Shown: piece after piece, positions 15,508 to 25,042 of the stretch
Numbering within the stretch: position 1 is the first letter of the stretch
How the letters are laid out: every line of letters begins with the position of its first letter
From: Nocardioides sp. YIM 152315
Lineage (GTDB): Bacteria; Actinomycetota; Actinomycetes; Propionibacteriales; Nocardioidaceae
Assembly (NCBI RefSeq): GCF_029210375.1
Contig: NZ_JARGER010000039.1
Location: 29,069 to 93,068 of the forward strand
DNA: 64,000 bases
Direction of reading: 5' to 3'
Program-made: the position numbers and the translations under genes
Notes under the pieces: generated by a model
Database searches by the model: none
What the model was told of the DNA's origin: nothing
The model's input: only the letters and a program-made list of their open reading frames with translations

Positions 15508-17001
15508 TCAGGAGAGCTTCTCGAGGACGAGCTCGCGCACCCGGGCGGCGTCTGCCTGGCCCCGCATCTCCTTCATCACCGCGCCGATCAGCGCCCCCGC
15601 CGCGGCCACCTTGCCGTCGCGGATCTTCTCCGCGACGTCGGGGTTGGCGGCGATGGCGTTGTCGACCGCAGTCGAGAGCGCGCCTTCGTCGGAGACGATC
15701 GCGAGCCCGCGCGCGGCGACGACCTCGTCCGGGGTGCCCTCGCCGGCGAAGAGCCCGTCGAAGACCTGGCGGGCGAGCTTGTCGTTGAGGCTGCCCTCGT
15801 CGACCAGCGCCTGCACGCGGGCCACGTCGGCCGGGGTCACCGGCAGCGCGTCGACCAGGACGCCCTGCTCGTTGGCGCGCCGGGCGAGCTCGCCGAGCCA
15901 CCACTTGCGCGCGGCCTGGGGCGTGGTGCCTGCGGCGATGGTCTGCTCGATCACGTTCAGGGCGCCGGCACCGACCGTGTCGCGCATCTCGAGGTCGGAG
16001 AAGCCCCACTCGGTCTGCAGCCGTGCCCGACGCGCGGTCGGGTTCTCGGGCAGCGTGCCGCGCAGCTCCTCGACCCACGCGCGGGTCGGGGCCACCGGGA
16101 CCAGGTCGGGCTCCGGGAAGTAGCGGTAGTCCTCGGCGTCGGACTTCTCCCGGCCGCTGGTGGTGACGCCGGTGTCCTCGTGCCAGTGCCGGGTCTCCTG
16201 GAGGATCTTCTCGCCGCCCCCGAGCACCGCGGCGTGACGCGACATCTCGAAGCGCACCGCCCGCTCGACCGAGCGCAGCGAGTTCACGTTCTTGGTCTCG
16301 GTGCGGGTGCCCAGGACGCCCGAGTCCTTCGGCGACAGCGACAGGTTGACGTCGGCGCGGATCGAGCCCTGGTCCATCCGCGCGTCGGAGACGCCGAGCG
16401 CGACGATCAGGTCCCGCAGCTGGGCGACGTACGCCCGCGCGACCTCGGGAGCCTTCGCGCCGGCGCCGAGGATCGGCCTGGTGACGATCTCGATGAGCGG
16501 GATGCCGGCGCGGTTGTAGTCGACCAGGGAGTGGTCGGCGCCGTGGATGCGGCCGGTGGCGCCGCCGACGTGCAGCGACTTGCCCGTGTCCTCCTCCATG
16601 TGGGCGCGCTCGATCTCGACGCGGAAGGTCTCGCCCTCCACCTCGACGTCCATGAAGCCGTCGAAGCAGATCGGCTCGTCGTACTGCGACGTCTGGAAGT
16701 TCTTCGGCATGTCCGGGTAGAAGTAGTTCTTCCGCGCGAACCGGCACCACTCCGCGATCTCGCAGTTGAGCGCCAGCCCGATCCGGATCGCCGACTCCAC
16801 GGCCTTGCCGTTGACCACCGGCATCGCGCCCGGCAGGCCCAGACAGGTCGGGCAGACCTGCGTGTTGGGCTCGGCGCCGAACTCGGTCGGGCAGCCGCAG
16901 AACATCTTCGACGCCGTGTTGAGCTCGACGTGGACCTCCAGGCCCATCGCGGGGTCGTACGACGTCAGCACGTCGTCGAAGGCAACGAGGGTGTCGGTCA
17001 T
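15508..17001 (-). CDS. gatB: Aspartyl/glutamyl-tRNA amidotransferase subunit B
   Basis: The tRNA-binding and kinase subunit of the GatCAB complex, which converts Glu-tRNA(Gln) (and Asp-tRNA(Asn)) to the amidated form. The 497 residues match the family. The signature GLEVHVELNTASKMFC and the zinc-site cysteines (FCGCPTEFG, QVCPTCLGLPG) are present. The C-terminal YqeY-type tail ends GALIGAVMKEMRGQADAARV. The ATG overlaps the gatA stop (ATGA). It is the third gene of gatC-gatA-gatB. Confidence 0.97.
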   Translation of the reverse strand: MTDTLVAFDDVLTSYDPAMGLEVHVELNTASKMFCGCPTEFGAEPNTQVCPTCLGLPGAMPVVNGKAVESAIRIGLALNCEIAEWCRFARKNYFYPDMPKNFQTSQYDEPICFDGFMDVEVEGETFRVEIERAHMEEDTGKSLHVGGATGRIHGADHSLVDYNRAGIPLIEIVTRPILGAGAKAPEVARAYVAQLRDLIVALGVSDARMDQGSIRADVNLSLSPKDSGVLGTRTETKNVNSLRSVERAVRFEMSRHAAVLGGGEKILQETRHWHEDTGVTTSGREKSDAEDYRYFPEPDLVPVAPTRAWVEELRGTLPENPTARRARLQTEWGFSDLEMRDTVGAGALNVIEQTIAAGTTPQAARKWWLGELARRANEQGVLVDALPVTPADVARVQALVDEGSLNDKLARQVFDGLFAGEGTPDEVVAARGLAIVSDEGALSTAVDNAIAANPDVAEKIRDGKVAAAGALIGAVMKEMRGQADAARVRELVLEKLS

Positions 17002-18494
17002 GACAGGTTCTCCTCCGGAGGAACGAGCGGCCCGCCCCACTGGTCGAGCAGCGCGGCCTCGAGGGCGGCGCCGACCCGGTAGCAGCGGTCGTCGGCAAGG
17101 GCCGGGGCGAGGATCTGGAAGCCGGCGGGCAGGCCGTCCTCGTCGGCGAGGCCACTGGGCACCGAGATGCCCGGCACGCCCGCGAGGTTGGCGGGGATCG
17201 TCGCGAGGTCGTTGAGGTACATCGCGATCGGGTCGTCGAGCTTCTCTCCCAGCTTGAACGCCGTGGTCGGCGCGGTCGGCGAGACCAGCACGTCGGCCTG
17301 CTCGAACGCGGCCTCGAAGTCGCGCGAGATCAGCGTGCGCACCTTCTGCGCCTGGCCGTAGTAGGCGTCGTAGTAGCCGCTCGACAGGGCGTACGTGCCG
17401 AGGATGATGCGGCGCTTGACCTCGTCGCCGAAGCCGGCGTCACGGGTGGCGCGCATGACCTCCTCGGCGCTGGCGCCCTCCTCGGGCCAAACCCGCAGGC
17501 CGTAGCGCATGGCGTCGAACTTCGCGAGGTTGCTCGACGCCTCCGCCGGCAGGATGAGGTAGTACGTCGCGAGCGCGTGCACGAACGTCGGGCACGACAC
17601 CTCGACGACCTCGGCGCCGGCCTTGACCAGCAGGTCGACGGACTCCCGGAAGCGCGTCAGCACACCCGGCTGCCAGCCGTCGCCGGACATCTCGGAGATG
17701 ATGCCGATGCGCACGCCGGACAGGTCGCCGGACGCGCCCTGCCGCGCGGCCTCGACCAGCGGCGGGAGCGACTGGTCGATGCTGGTGGAGTCGAGCGGGT
17801 CGTGGCCACCGATCACCTCGTGCAACATCGCCGAGTCGAGGACGGTCCTGGTGACCGGGCCCGCCTGGTCGAGGGAGTTCGCGAGCGCGACGAGGCCGTA
17901 GCGGGACACCCCGCCGTAGGTCGGCTTCATGCCGACCGTCCCGGTCACCGCGCCCGGCTGGCGGATCGAGCCGCCGGTGTCGGTGCCGATCGCGAGCGGC
18001 GCCTCGAACGCCGCCACGGCCGCGGCCGAGCCGCCGCCGGAGCCACCGGGGATCCGGTCCAGGTCCCACGGGTTGCGGGTCGGGCCGTACGCCGAGTGCT
18101 CGGTCGAGCTGCCCATCGCGAACTCGTCCATGTTGGTCTTGCCGAGGATCGGCAGGCCGGCCTCCCTGAGGCGCCGCACCACGGTCGCGTCGTACGGCGG
18201 CACCCAGCCCTCGAGGATCTTCGATCCACAGGTCGTCGGCAGGCCCTCGGTGGTGAGCACGTCCTTGACCGCGATCGGCACCCCGTCGAGCGCCGACAGC
18301 GTGGTGCCCGCCGCGCGGCGAGCGTCGGACGCCTCGGCCACGGCCAGCGCGCCCTCGGCGTCGACGTGCAGGAACGCGTGCACGGCCCCGTCGACCTCGG
18401 CGATCCGGTCGAGGTGGGCTCGGGTGGCGGCGACGGAGGTCGTCTCGCCTGACGCGAGCGCGGCGGCCAGCTCGGCGGCGGTCCTCGTGATCAC
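16998..18494 (-). CDS. gatA: Aspartyl/glutamyl-tRNA amidotransferase subunit A
   Basis: The glutaminase/amidase subunit that supplies ammonia to GatB. The 498-residue amidase-signature enzyme shows the Ser-cisSer-Lys triad: the lysine in PIAVKDVLTTEG, the cis-serine in GGSGGGSAAAVAA and the nucleophile in GTDTGGSIRQP. GTG start at 18494, overlapping the gatC stop by 4 bp (GTGA). Coupled with gatB downstream. Confidence 0.97.
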   Translation of the reverse strand: MITRTAAELAAALASGETTSVAATRAHLDRIAEVDGAVHAFLHVDAEGALAVAEASDARRAAGTTLSALDGVPIAVKDVLTTEGLPTTCGSKILEGWVPPYDATVVRRLREAGLPILGKTNMDEFAMGSSTEHSAYGPTRNPWDLDRIPGGSGGGSAAAVAAFEAPLAIGTDTGGSIRQPGAVTGTVGMKPTYGGVSRYGLVALANSLDQAGPVTRTVLDSAMLHEVIGGHDPLDSTSIDQSLPPLVEAARQGASGDLSGVRIGIISEMSGDGWQPGVLTRFRESVDLLVKAGAEVVEVSCPTFVHALATYYLILPAEASSNLAKFDAMRYGLRVWPEEGASAEEVMRATRDAGFGDEVKRRIILGTYALSSGYYDAYYGQAQKVRTLISRDFEAAFEQADVLVSPTAPTTAFKLGEKLDDPIAMYLNDLATIPANLAGVPGISVPSGLADEDGLPAGFQILAPALADDRCYRVGAALEAALLDQWGGPLVPPEENLS

Positions 18495-18790
18495 TGCTCC
18501 TCCCCCAGGATGCGCGGCACGGAGAAGCGCTGCTCCTCGACCTCCGGGGCGCCCGACAGCGCCTGCTCGGGCGTCAGGCACGCGACGACGACGTCCTCGC
18601 GGAAGACGTTCGTGAGCGGCAGCGCGTGCGAGGTCGGCGGGATGTCGTCACCGGCGGCGCCGCTGATCGAGGCCACCGACTCGAGGATCACCGACAGCTG
18701 CGGCGCCAGGTGGTCGAGCTCCTCGTCGGACAGGTCGATCCGGGCGAGGTTCGCCAGGTGCGCGACCTCGTCTCGGGTGATCTCAGGCAT
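18491..18790 (-). CDS. gatC: Aspartyl/glutamyl-tRNA amidotransferase subunit C
   Basis: The small 99-residue subunit that stabilises GatA on GatB. The N-terminal EITRDEVAHLANLARIDLSD and the C-terminal VFREDVVVACLTPEQAL are characteristic. A TAGGAT box (reverse of 18798-18803) lies 7 nt upstream of the ATG, so the gatCAB transcript is probably leaderless. It is divergent from the sigma-factor gene at 18875. Confidence 0.95.
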   Translation of the reverse strand: MPEITRDEVAHLANLARIDLSDEELDHLAPQLSVILESVASISGAAGDDIPPTSHALPLTNVFREDVVVACLTPEQALSGAPEVEEQRFSVPRILGEEQ

Positions 18791-18874
18791 GGGGTCAATC
18801 CTAGGAGAGACTGCGCCCACCCAACCGATCGGGCCGACCACGCATCTTCGTCGGTGACCGCTCGAGGAGGATCG

Positions 18875-19393
18875 ATGGCGAGAACGATGACGGACGACGC
18901 GTTCACCGAGTTCGTCCACGCGGCGTGGCCGGGCCTCTACCGCACGGCGTACCTCATGCTCGGCGATCACCAGCTCGCCGAGGACCTCACCCAGACGGCC
19001 CTGGCGAAGACCTACGGCTCGTGGCGGACCGTGAAGGATCCCGCCGCGGCGCCGGCGTACGCGCGCGTGGTGCTGGCGAACACCGCGGCCTCCTGGTTCC
19101 GGCGCCGGTCGTGGCGCAACGAGCAGCCGACCGCACAGCTGCCCGACGCCGGGGTCGAGCACGACCCGAGCACCCGCACCACCGTCGTCGACGCGCTCGC
19201 CACCCTCCCGCCGCGGCAACGCGCCGTCGTCGTGCTGCGCTACTACGACGACCTCAGCGTCCGCGACGTCGCCCACGCTCTCGGCATTTCCGAGGGCACC
19301 GTCAAGAGCCAGACCTCCGACGCGCTCGCCACGCTGCGGGACCTGCTGGGCGAGGCCGTGATCCCCATGACCGAAGGAGCTCGCCATGACTGA
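18875..19393 (+). CDS. SigE-family ECF RNA polymerase sigma factor
   Basis: The 172-residue protein has sigma-70 region 2 (FTEFVHAAWPGLYRTAYLMLGD, then AEDLTQTALAKTYGSW) and region 4 (LPPRQRAVVVLRYYDDLSV and ALGISEGTVKSQTSDALATL). This pattern is the actinobacterial SigE-family (TIGR02983-like) group of extracytoplasmic-function sigma factors. GAGGAGG just upstream of the ATG is a strong ribosome binding site. The stop overlaps the start of the next gene by 8 bp, pointing to a sigma/regulator pair. The regulon is unknown. Confidence 0.9.
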   Translation: MARTMTDDAFTEFVHAAWPGLYRTAYLMLGDHQLAEDLTQTALAKTYGSWRTVKDPAAAPAYARVVLANTAASWFRRRSWRNEQPTAQLPDAGVEHDPSTRTTVVDALATLPPRQRAVVVLRYYDDLSVRDVAHALGISEGTVKSQTSDALATLRDLLGEAVIPMTEGARHD

Positions 19394-20504
19394 ACGACTC
19401 GCCACCCTGCTGCGGACCGCGGCCGACGAGCTGGACGTGCCCACGCCTCCGGCCGCTGCCGTCGTCACCCGCGGTCACCGCCTCCGCCGGCGACGCCAGC
19501 TCCGCACCGGCATCGCCGTCGTCGCGATCGTGGCCGTCGCGAGCGTCGGGGCGGGGTACGCCGTCGGCCGGGTCGGCAGCGACGACGGGGCGGTCGAGCC
19601 GGCCGGCCCGGCGACCGGCCGCGGCGCGGTCTTCACCCTCGGGACCACGGTCTTCTACGACGGCGGCACCGAGCACGTCACCATCGACGACAAGGCCATC
19701 AAGTCGACCTACTACACCTCGGCCGGGCTGCTGGTCCGGCACGGCGAGAACAACTACAGCGACGGGGGCGGGCCCCAGCGGTTCTCGCTGGTGACCGAGG
19801 ACGGCACCGTGCAGCACGTGTCGGTCGTCACCGAGGAGGTCGTGCCCGGCATCGACCCCGGCCAGCCCTACCTCGCCTATGCCGAGGTCGTGAAGGGTGA
19901 GGTGCAGGTGGTGCTGCACGACGTCTCCGCCGACGAGGAGGTCGCCCGCGTGTCGGTGCCGGACGCGGAGAGCTGGGGCGGCTGGTCGGCGCCACCGGTC
20001 GCGTTGAGTGGCGACATCGTCTACGTCGGCACGGACGACGTCGTGCGCACCGTCAACTGGCGCACCGGCGAGGTCGGCACGACCGACCGGCTCGCGCCGG
20101 GCTTCGTGAGCGTCCAGGGCGGACGCACCGTCGGCCGGGACGGCAAGCAGTCGACGGTGGTCGACGTCGCCACCGGCGAGGTGCTGCTGTCGGTCCCGTC
20201 CGGACGCTTCGGCTACCTCACGCTCTCGCCCGACGGTCGCTTCGCGACCATCTCAGCGGGCGCGGGCGGCGAATCCGTCGACGTCTACGACGTCGACGCC
20301 GGCACCCACGTCACGCTCGAAGGCGCGTCCTGGGACTACGGCTGGTCCCCCGACGGGAACCTCTTCAAGGTCGCCGACCGGCACGTCTTCACCTGCTCGA
20401 CCGACACCGGCGAGTGCGCGGTCGGCGAGATGACCATCCCGAGGAGCGGCGGCGGCGTCGCACCGGACGACCTGCGCTACGGCAACCAGACCTACGAGTC
20501 CTGA
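19386..20504 (+). CDS. Single-pass membrane protein with extracellular beta-propeller, probable partner of the sigma factor
   Basis: The 372-residue protein has a short cytoplasmic N-terminus (about 40 residues, ending in RLRRRRQLR), one membrane helix (about 41-60) and a large extracellular domain. That domain has WD40/TolB-like repeats, for example PSGRFGYLTLSPDGRFATI. Its ATG overlaps the sigma gene by 8 bp, the usual position of an anti-sigma factor, but no zinc HxxxCxxC anti-sigma domain is present. It may be a non-canonical regulator or an envelope sensor. It converges with ligA and overlaps it by 13 bp. Confidence 0.75.
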   Translation: MTERLATLLRTAADELDVPTPPAAAVVTRGHRLRRRRQLRTGIAVVAIVAVASVGAGYAVGRVGSDDGAVEPAGPATGRGAVFTLGTTVFYDGGTEHVTIDDKAIKSTYYTSAGLLVRHGENNYSDGGGPQRFSLVTEDGTVQHVSVVTEEVVPGIDPGQPYLAYAEVVKGEVQVVLHDVSADEEVARVSVPDAESWGGWSAPPVALSGDIVYVGTDDVVRTVNWRTGEVGTTDRLAPGFVSVQGGRTVGRDGKQSTVVDVATGEVLLSVPSGRFGYLTLSPDGRFATISAGAGGESVDVYDVDAGTHVTLEGASWDYGWSPDGNLFKVADRHVFTCSTDTGECAVGEMTIPRSGGGVAPDDLRYGNQTYES

Positions 20505-22615
20505 GGCAGCGCGTCCGGGCCACCCTCCAGCAGCGCCTTGAAGCCGGCTTCGTCGAGGACGGGTACGCCGAGCTGCTCGGCCTTGTCGGCCTTGGAGCCG
20601 GCGTTGTCGCCGACCACGACGTAGTCGGTCTTCTTCGACACCGAGCCGGCGGCCTTGCCGCCACGGGCCAGGATCGCCTCCTTGGCGGAGTCTCGGCTGA
20701 AGTCGACCAGCGAGCCGGTGACCACGACGGTGAGGCCCTCCAACGTGCGCGGCACCGACTCGTCGCGCTGGTCCGCCATGGAGACCCCGGCGGCGTCCCA
20801 CTTCTCGACGATCTCGACGTGCCACGGCACCTGGAACCACTCGATGACGGCCTCCGCGATCGTCGGCCCGACGCCCTCGGCCGCGGCGAGCTGCTCCTCG
20901 GTCGCGTCACGGATCGCGTCCATCGAGCCGAACTCCTGGGCCAGCGCCCGCGCCGCGGTCGGCCCGACGTGGCGGATCGAGAGCGCGACCAGCACCCGCC
21001 ACAGCGGCACCTGCCTGGCCTTCGCGAGGTTGTCGAGCAGCCGCTGACCGTTGGCGCTCAGCTGAGGGCCGTCCTCGCCCTTCTTCGGGGCGCGGGTGAA
21101 CAGCGGAGTCGCCAGCACACCGGCGGCGTCGAGGTCGAAGACGTCGCCCTCGTTGTCGATCACCTTCGCGTCGAGCAGCGCGACCGCGGCCTCGTAGCCG
21201 AGGCCCTCGATGTCGAAGGCGCCGCGGCCGGCGACGTGGAAGACCCGCTCTCGCACCTGCGCGGGACAGAACTGGTGATTGGGGCAGCGCCGGTCCTTGT
21301 CGCCCTCCCTCTGCTCGACCAGCGTCGTCCCGCAGGCCGGGCACTCGGTCGGGCCGACCCACGCCGCCAGGCCCTCGGGACGCATCGGCAGCACCGGGCC
21401 GAGGATCTCCGGGATCACGTCGCCGGCCTTGCGCAGGATGACGGTGTCGCCGGGCCGGACGTCCTTGCGCTCCACCTCGTGGTAGTTGTGCAGCGTGGCG
21501 TTCTCGACGGTCGAGCCGGCGACCCGGGTCGGCTCCATCACGCCGTACGGCGTGACGCGGCCGGTGCGCCCGACGTTGACGCGGATCTCGAGGAGCTTGG
21601 CGTTGACCTCCTCGGGCGGGTACTTGAAGGCGATCGCCCAGCGCGGCGCGCGGCTGGTGGAGCCGAGCCGGCGCTGGAGCGCCACGTCGTCGACCTTCAC
21701 GACCACGCCGTCGATCTCGTAGGGGACGATCGTGTGCCGGTGCTCGCCGGCGTGCTCGATGTAGGCCTCGACCTCCTTCAGCGTCTGCACGACGCGCACC
21801 TGGTCGGAGATCGGCAGGCCCCAGGCGCGGAGCGCCTCGTAGGAGTGTGACTGCGCCTCCGGCTCGAAGCCGCGGCGCTCCCCGAGCCCGTGGCAGACCA
21901 TGCCAAGCGCGCGGGTCGCGGTGACGCGCGGGTCCTTCTGGCGCAGCGAGCCGGCGGCCGAGTTGCGTGGGTTGGCGAACGGCGCCCTGCCGGCCTCGAG
22001 GAGCGAGTCGTTGAGTCGCTCGAACGCCTCGACGGGGAGGAACACCTCGCCGCGCACCTCGACCAGGTCGGGTACCGGGAAGTCGGCGGTGCCGGTGAGG
22101 CGGTCGGGGACCGAGTCGATCGTGCGCACGTTGGGCGTGACGTCCTCGCCGGTGGTGCCGTCGCCGCGGGTGAGTGCGCGCACCAGCCGTCCGCCCTCGT
22201 AGAGCAGGTTGATCGCGAGGCCGTCGACCTTGAGCTCGCACAGCAGCGCGGGCTCCTCGATGCCGTCGCGACCGAGCCGGGCGTACCAGCCCTCGAGCTC
22301 CTCGTAGGAGAACGCGTTGTCGAGGCTCTCCATCCGGCGCAGGTGGTCGACGGCGGTGAACTCGGTCGAGACCGCGCCGCCGACCTTCTGGGTCGGCGAG
22401 TCCGGGGTGCGCAGCTCGGGGAACTGCTCCTCGAGCGCCTCCAGGCGGCGCAGCCGCCGGTCGAAGTCGGCGTCGTCGATCGTCGGGCTGTCCAGCACGT
22501 AGTAGCGCCAGCGCGCGTCCTCGATCTCCTCCGCCAGCCGGCGGTGCTCCTCCCGGACCTCGGCGGGGGCGGCGTCGACCTCTGCGGCCACGGTGGCGTC
22601 GGGCGGCGTGCTCAT
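20492..22615 (-). CDS. ligA: NAD-dependent DNA ligase
   Basis: This replicative and repair ligase seals nicks using NAD+. The 707 residues contain the Ia domain, the adenylation domain with the nucleophile lysine in CELKVDG (K129), the OB fold and a four-cysteine zinc finger (CPACG and CPNHQFCPAQ). HhH repeats follow and a C-terminal BRCT domain begins LEGLTVVVTGSL. The ATG at 22615 (MSTPPD) starts before the conserved region. An upstream in-frame extension is possible but looks non-coding. The 3' end overlaps the convergent gene by 13 bp. Confidence 0.97.
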   Translation of the reverse strand: MSTPPDATVAAEVDAAPAEVREEHRRLAEEIEDARWRYYVLDSPTIDDADFDRRLRRLEALEEQFPELRTPDSPTQKVGGAVSTEFTAVDHLRRMESLDNAFSYEELEGWYARLGRDGIEEPALLCELKVDGLAINLLYEGGRLVRALTRGDGTTGEDVTPNVRTIDSVPDRLTGTADFPVPDLVEVRGEVFLPVEAFERLNDSLLEAGRAPFANPRNSAAGSLRQKDPRVTATRALGMVCHGLGERRGFEPEAQSHSYEALRAWGLPISDQVRVVQTLKEVEAYIEHAGEHRHTIVPYEIDGVVVKVDDVALQRRLGSTSRAPRWAIAFKYPPEEVNAKLLEIRVNVGRTGRVTPYGVMEPTRVAGSTVENATLHNYHEVERKDVRPGDTVILRKAGDVIPEILGPVLPMRPEGLAAWVGPTECPACGTTLVEQREGDKDRRCPNHQFCPAQVRERVFHVAGRGAFDIEGLGYEAAVALLDAKVIDNEGDVFDLDAAGVLATPLFTRAPKKGEDGPQLSANGQRLLDNLAKARQVPLWRVLVALSIRHVGPTAARALAQEFGSMDAIRDATEEQLAAAEGVGPTIAEAVIEWFQVPWHVEIVEKWDAAGVSMADQRDESVPRTLEGLTVVVTGSLVDFSRDSAKEAILARGGKAAGSVSKKTDYVVVGDNAGSKADKAEQLGVPVLDEAGFKALLEGGPDALPQDS

Positions 22616-22746
22616 GCCCCGCATTCTGCCGCGCCGCGCCGACACCGGACCCCGCGCCCGCCGCACGCCGGCCGGGCGCGGGCCCGCGAACGCTCCGGTC
22701 TAGACCGGCGCCCCGCCCCCGGGGAAGAAATCCGAGAAATATCGGC

Positions 22747-22804
22747 TTGGCCGGAATGACGGCGCGTGCTTACGCTGTTCCGCATGGAACGAAACCGTTT
22801 CGTT
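22747..22804 (+). promoter_or_regulatory. Promoter and palindromic operator of the TetR/MFS pair
   Basis: TTGGCC (22747-22752) and TACGCT (22771-22776) are 18 bp apart and form a plausible promoter. The 17-bp palindrome AACGAAACCGTTTCGTT (22788-22804, perfect around a central C) lies over the expected transcript start and is a typical TetR operator. It suggests autorepression of the downstream regulator and co-control of the pump. Confidence 0.7.
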
Positions 22805-22839
22805 TCATCCAGGTAGCAGCCGACAGCCCGAGGACCGCA

Positions 22840-23430
22840 ATGACCCCCAGTGCCGAACGCCCCCGCGTCGAGGGCGACCGCGAGCAGGAGATCTTCGACG
22901 CGACCCTCGACGTGCTCGCCGAGTCCGGCTACGACCGCCTCACCATGGACGCCGTCGCCGCCAAGGCGAAGGCCTCCAAGGCGACCCTCTACCGCCGGTG
23001 GACCAACAAGGTCAGCCTGGTGATCGAGGCGCTCCAGCACGACAAGGGCACGCTCGACGTACCTGACTCCGGCTCGCTGCGCGACGACCTGTGCGCCGCC
23101 TTCTGCGGCATCGGCGGACTCACGGACGTCCACACCGTCGCGACGTTCTCCAGCGTGCTGACCGCGATCTCCCGCGACGCCGACTTCGCCGAGGCCTTCC
23201 GCCGCGGCGTCGTCGGACCCAAGCTCGCCGTCTCGCGCGAGATCTGGGAACGCGCCCGGCAGCGCGGGGAGCTGCGCGACGACGTCGATCTCGACCTGCT
23301 CGAGCCCGCGCTGGCCGGCATCGTCCTGCACCGCCTCTTCATCCTCGGCGAGTGCCCCGACCCCGACACGATCACCCGCGTGATCGACCAGATCATCCTG
23401 CCGGCCGCGACCCGCGGTCCGGCGTCCTGA
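22840..23430 (+). CDS. TetR/AcrR-family transcriptional regulator
   Basis: The 196-residue protein has an N-terminal TetR helix-turn-helix: DREQEIFDATLDVLAESGYDR, then MDAVAAKAKASKATLYRRW, and a C-terminal ligand-binding helical domain. It probably represses itself and the following MFS pump through the palindrome at 22788-22804, being released by a pump substrate. ATG at 22840 was chosen because the HTH begins about 13 residues later; further upstream in-frame codons lie across the operator. Confidence 0.9.
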   Translation: MTPSAERPRVEGDREQEIFDATLDVLAESGYDRLTMDAVAAKAKASKATLYRRWTNKVSLVIEALQHDKGTLDVPDSGSLRDDLCAAFCGIGGLTDVHTVATFSSVLTAISRDADFAEAFRRGVVGPKLAVSREIWERARQRGELRDDVDLDLLEPALAGIVLHRLFILGECPDPDTITRVIDQIILPAATRGPAS

Positions 23431-23472
23431 CCCGACTCCCACCCTGAGTCCGACGAGGAAGACGAGACGACC

Positions 23473-25041
23473 ATGACCGACGTGATGACGCCCGAGGAGC
23501 ATGCCTCGGGCAGGAAGCTCCATCTGGGGTGGGCCCTCGTGCTCATCTCGGTGGCCCAGCTGATGGTGGTGCTCGACGGCACCATCGTGAACATCGCCCT
23601 GCCCTTCATCCAGCACGACCTGGACATCGCCGACGCCAACCTCCGCTGGGTGGTCACCGGCTACGCGCTCGCCTTCGGCAGCCTGCTGCTGCTCGGCGGC
23701 CGACTCGGCGACCTCTACGGCCGCCGCCGCGTCTTCATGGTCGGCCTGGTGATCTTCGGTGTGGCGTCGTTGCTCGGCGGACTCGCCACCAACGAGCCGC
23801 TGCTGCTCGCGGCCCGTGCCCTGCAGGGCCTCGGCGCGGCCCTCGCCTCCCCCGCCGCGCTGGCGCTGATCGCCACGACCTTCCCGGCCGGCCCGCCGCG
23901 CAACCGCGCGTTCGCCGTGTACGCCGCGATGTCCGGCGTCGGCGCGGCCGTCGGCCTGCTGCTGGGCGGCTGGCTGACCGGGCTCGACAGCGTGCTCGGC
24001 TTCGACGTCGAGGGCTGGCGCCTCACGCTGCTGATCAACACCCCGATCGGCATCGTCACGGCGCTGCTCGCGCCGCGCTTCCTCAACGAGAGCGAGTCGC
24101 ACCCCGGTGAGCTCGACCTGCCCGGTGCCGTCACCGGCACCCTCGGCCTGCTCGGCCTCGTCTTCGGCATCAGCCGCGCCGGCACCGACGGCTGGGGCGA
24201 CACCTGGACGATCGCCAGCATCGCCGCGGGCGTGGTGCTGCTCGCGGCGTTCCTGCTCCTCGAGCGCCGGGTCGCGCACCCGTTGCTGCCGGTCCGCGTG
24301 TTCGCCAACCGCACCCGCGCCGCCAGCTTCGTGGCGATGTTCTTCGCCCCGGCCGCGATGTTCGCGATGTTCTTCTACCTCAGCCAGTACATCCAGACGG
24401 TCATGGGCTACAGCCCGATCGAGGCGGGCGTCGCGTTCCTCCCCTTCTGCGTCGGACTGGTCCTCGCCGCGGGCGTCTCGTCGAGCCTGGCCAGCCGGTT
24501 CGACCCCCGGGTGCTGGCCGGCGTCGGCACCCTGATGGCGGCGGGCGCGCTGCTCGGCTTCTCCCGCCTGCCCAACGACACCTCCATCCCGATGCAGGAC
24601 GTCCAGGGCAGCTACGTGACCGACCTGCTGCCGTTCATCGTGCTGATGGCGTTCGGCATGGGCATGACCTTCGTCCCGCTGACGCTCACCGCCGTGCACC
24701 ACCTGCGCGCCGAGGACTCCGGCATCGGCTCCGGCGTGCTCAACACGATGCAGCAGATCGGCGGTGCGCTCGGCCTGTCCCTGCTCGGCACCATCGCCAC
24801 GCAGACGATGGACGACCTGGCCGCGACGCTGCAGAAGGCCGTCGCCGCCGCCGGCGTGCCGGTCGACGAGGCGCAGCTGACGGTCGCCCAGCACCAGATC
24901 TTCACCGCCGGTGCGAGCGACGCGTTCCTGCTCGGCGCCGGCCTGATGCTCGTCGCGTCGGTGGTCACCTGGGTCTTCCTCACCGTGAAGCACCAGGAGC
25001 TCGCCACCGACGGACCGGAGGCCGCACCGGTCCACGTGTGA
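23473..25041 (+). CDS. DHA2-family MFS multidrug efflux transporter (EmrB/QacA type)
   Basis: The 522-residue inner-membrane protein has about 14 transmembrane segments. The DHA2 motif C region, LMVVLDGTIVNIALPFIQ, and the loop motif GGRLGDLYGRRRVF are both clear. These pumps export drugs or toxic metabolites using the proton gradient. It follows the TetR gene by 42 bp and is probably in the same operon. Its TGA is followed directly by a perfect palindrome (25043-25095). Confidence 0.9.
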   Translation: MTDVMTPEEHASGRKLHLGWALVLISVAQLMVVLDGTIVNIALPFIQHDLDIADANLRWVVTGYALAFGSLLLLGGRLGDLYGRRRVFMVGLVIFGVASLLGGLATNEPLLLAARALQGLGAALASPAALALIATTFPAGPPRNRAFAVYAAMSGVGAAVGLLLGGWLTGLDSVLGFDVEGWRLTLLINTPIGIVTALLAPRFLNESESHPGELDLPGAVTGTLGLLGLVFGISRAGTDGWGDTWTIASIAAGVVLLAAFLLLERRVAHPLLPVRVFANRTRAASFVAMFFAPAAMFAMFFYLSQYIQTVMGYSPIEAGVAFLPFCVGLVLAAGVSSSLASRFDPRVLAGVGTLMAAGALLGFSRLPNDTSIPMQDVQGSYVTDLLPFIVLMAFGMGMTFVPLTLTAVHHLRAEDSGIGSGVLNTMQQIGGALGLSLLGTIATQTMDDLAATLQKAVAAAGVPVDEAQLTVAQHQIFTAGASDAFLLGAGLMLVASVVTWVFLTVKHQELATDGPEAAPVHV

Positions 25042-25042
25042 G

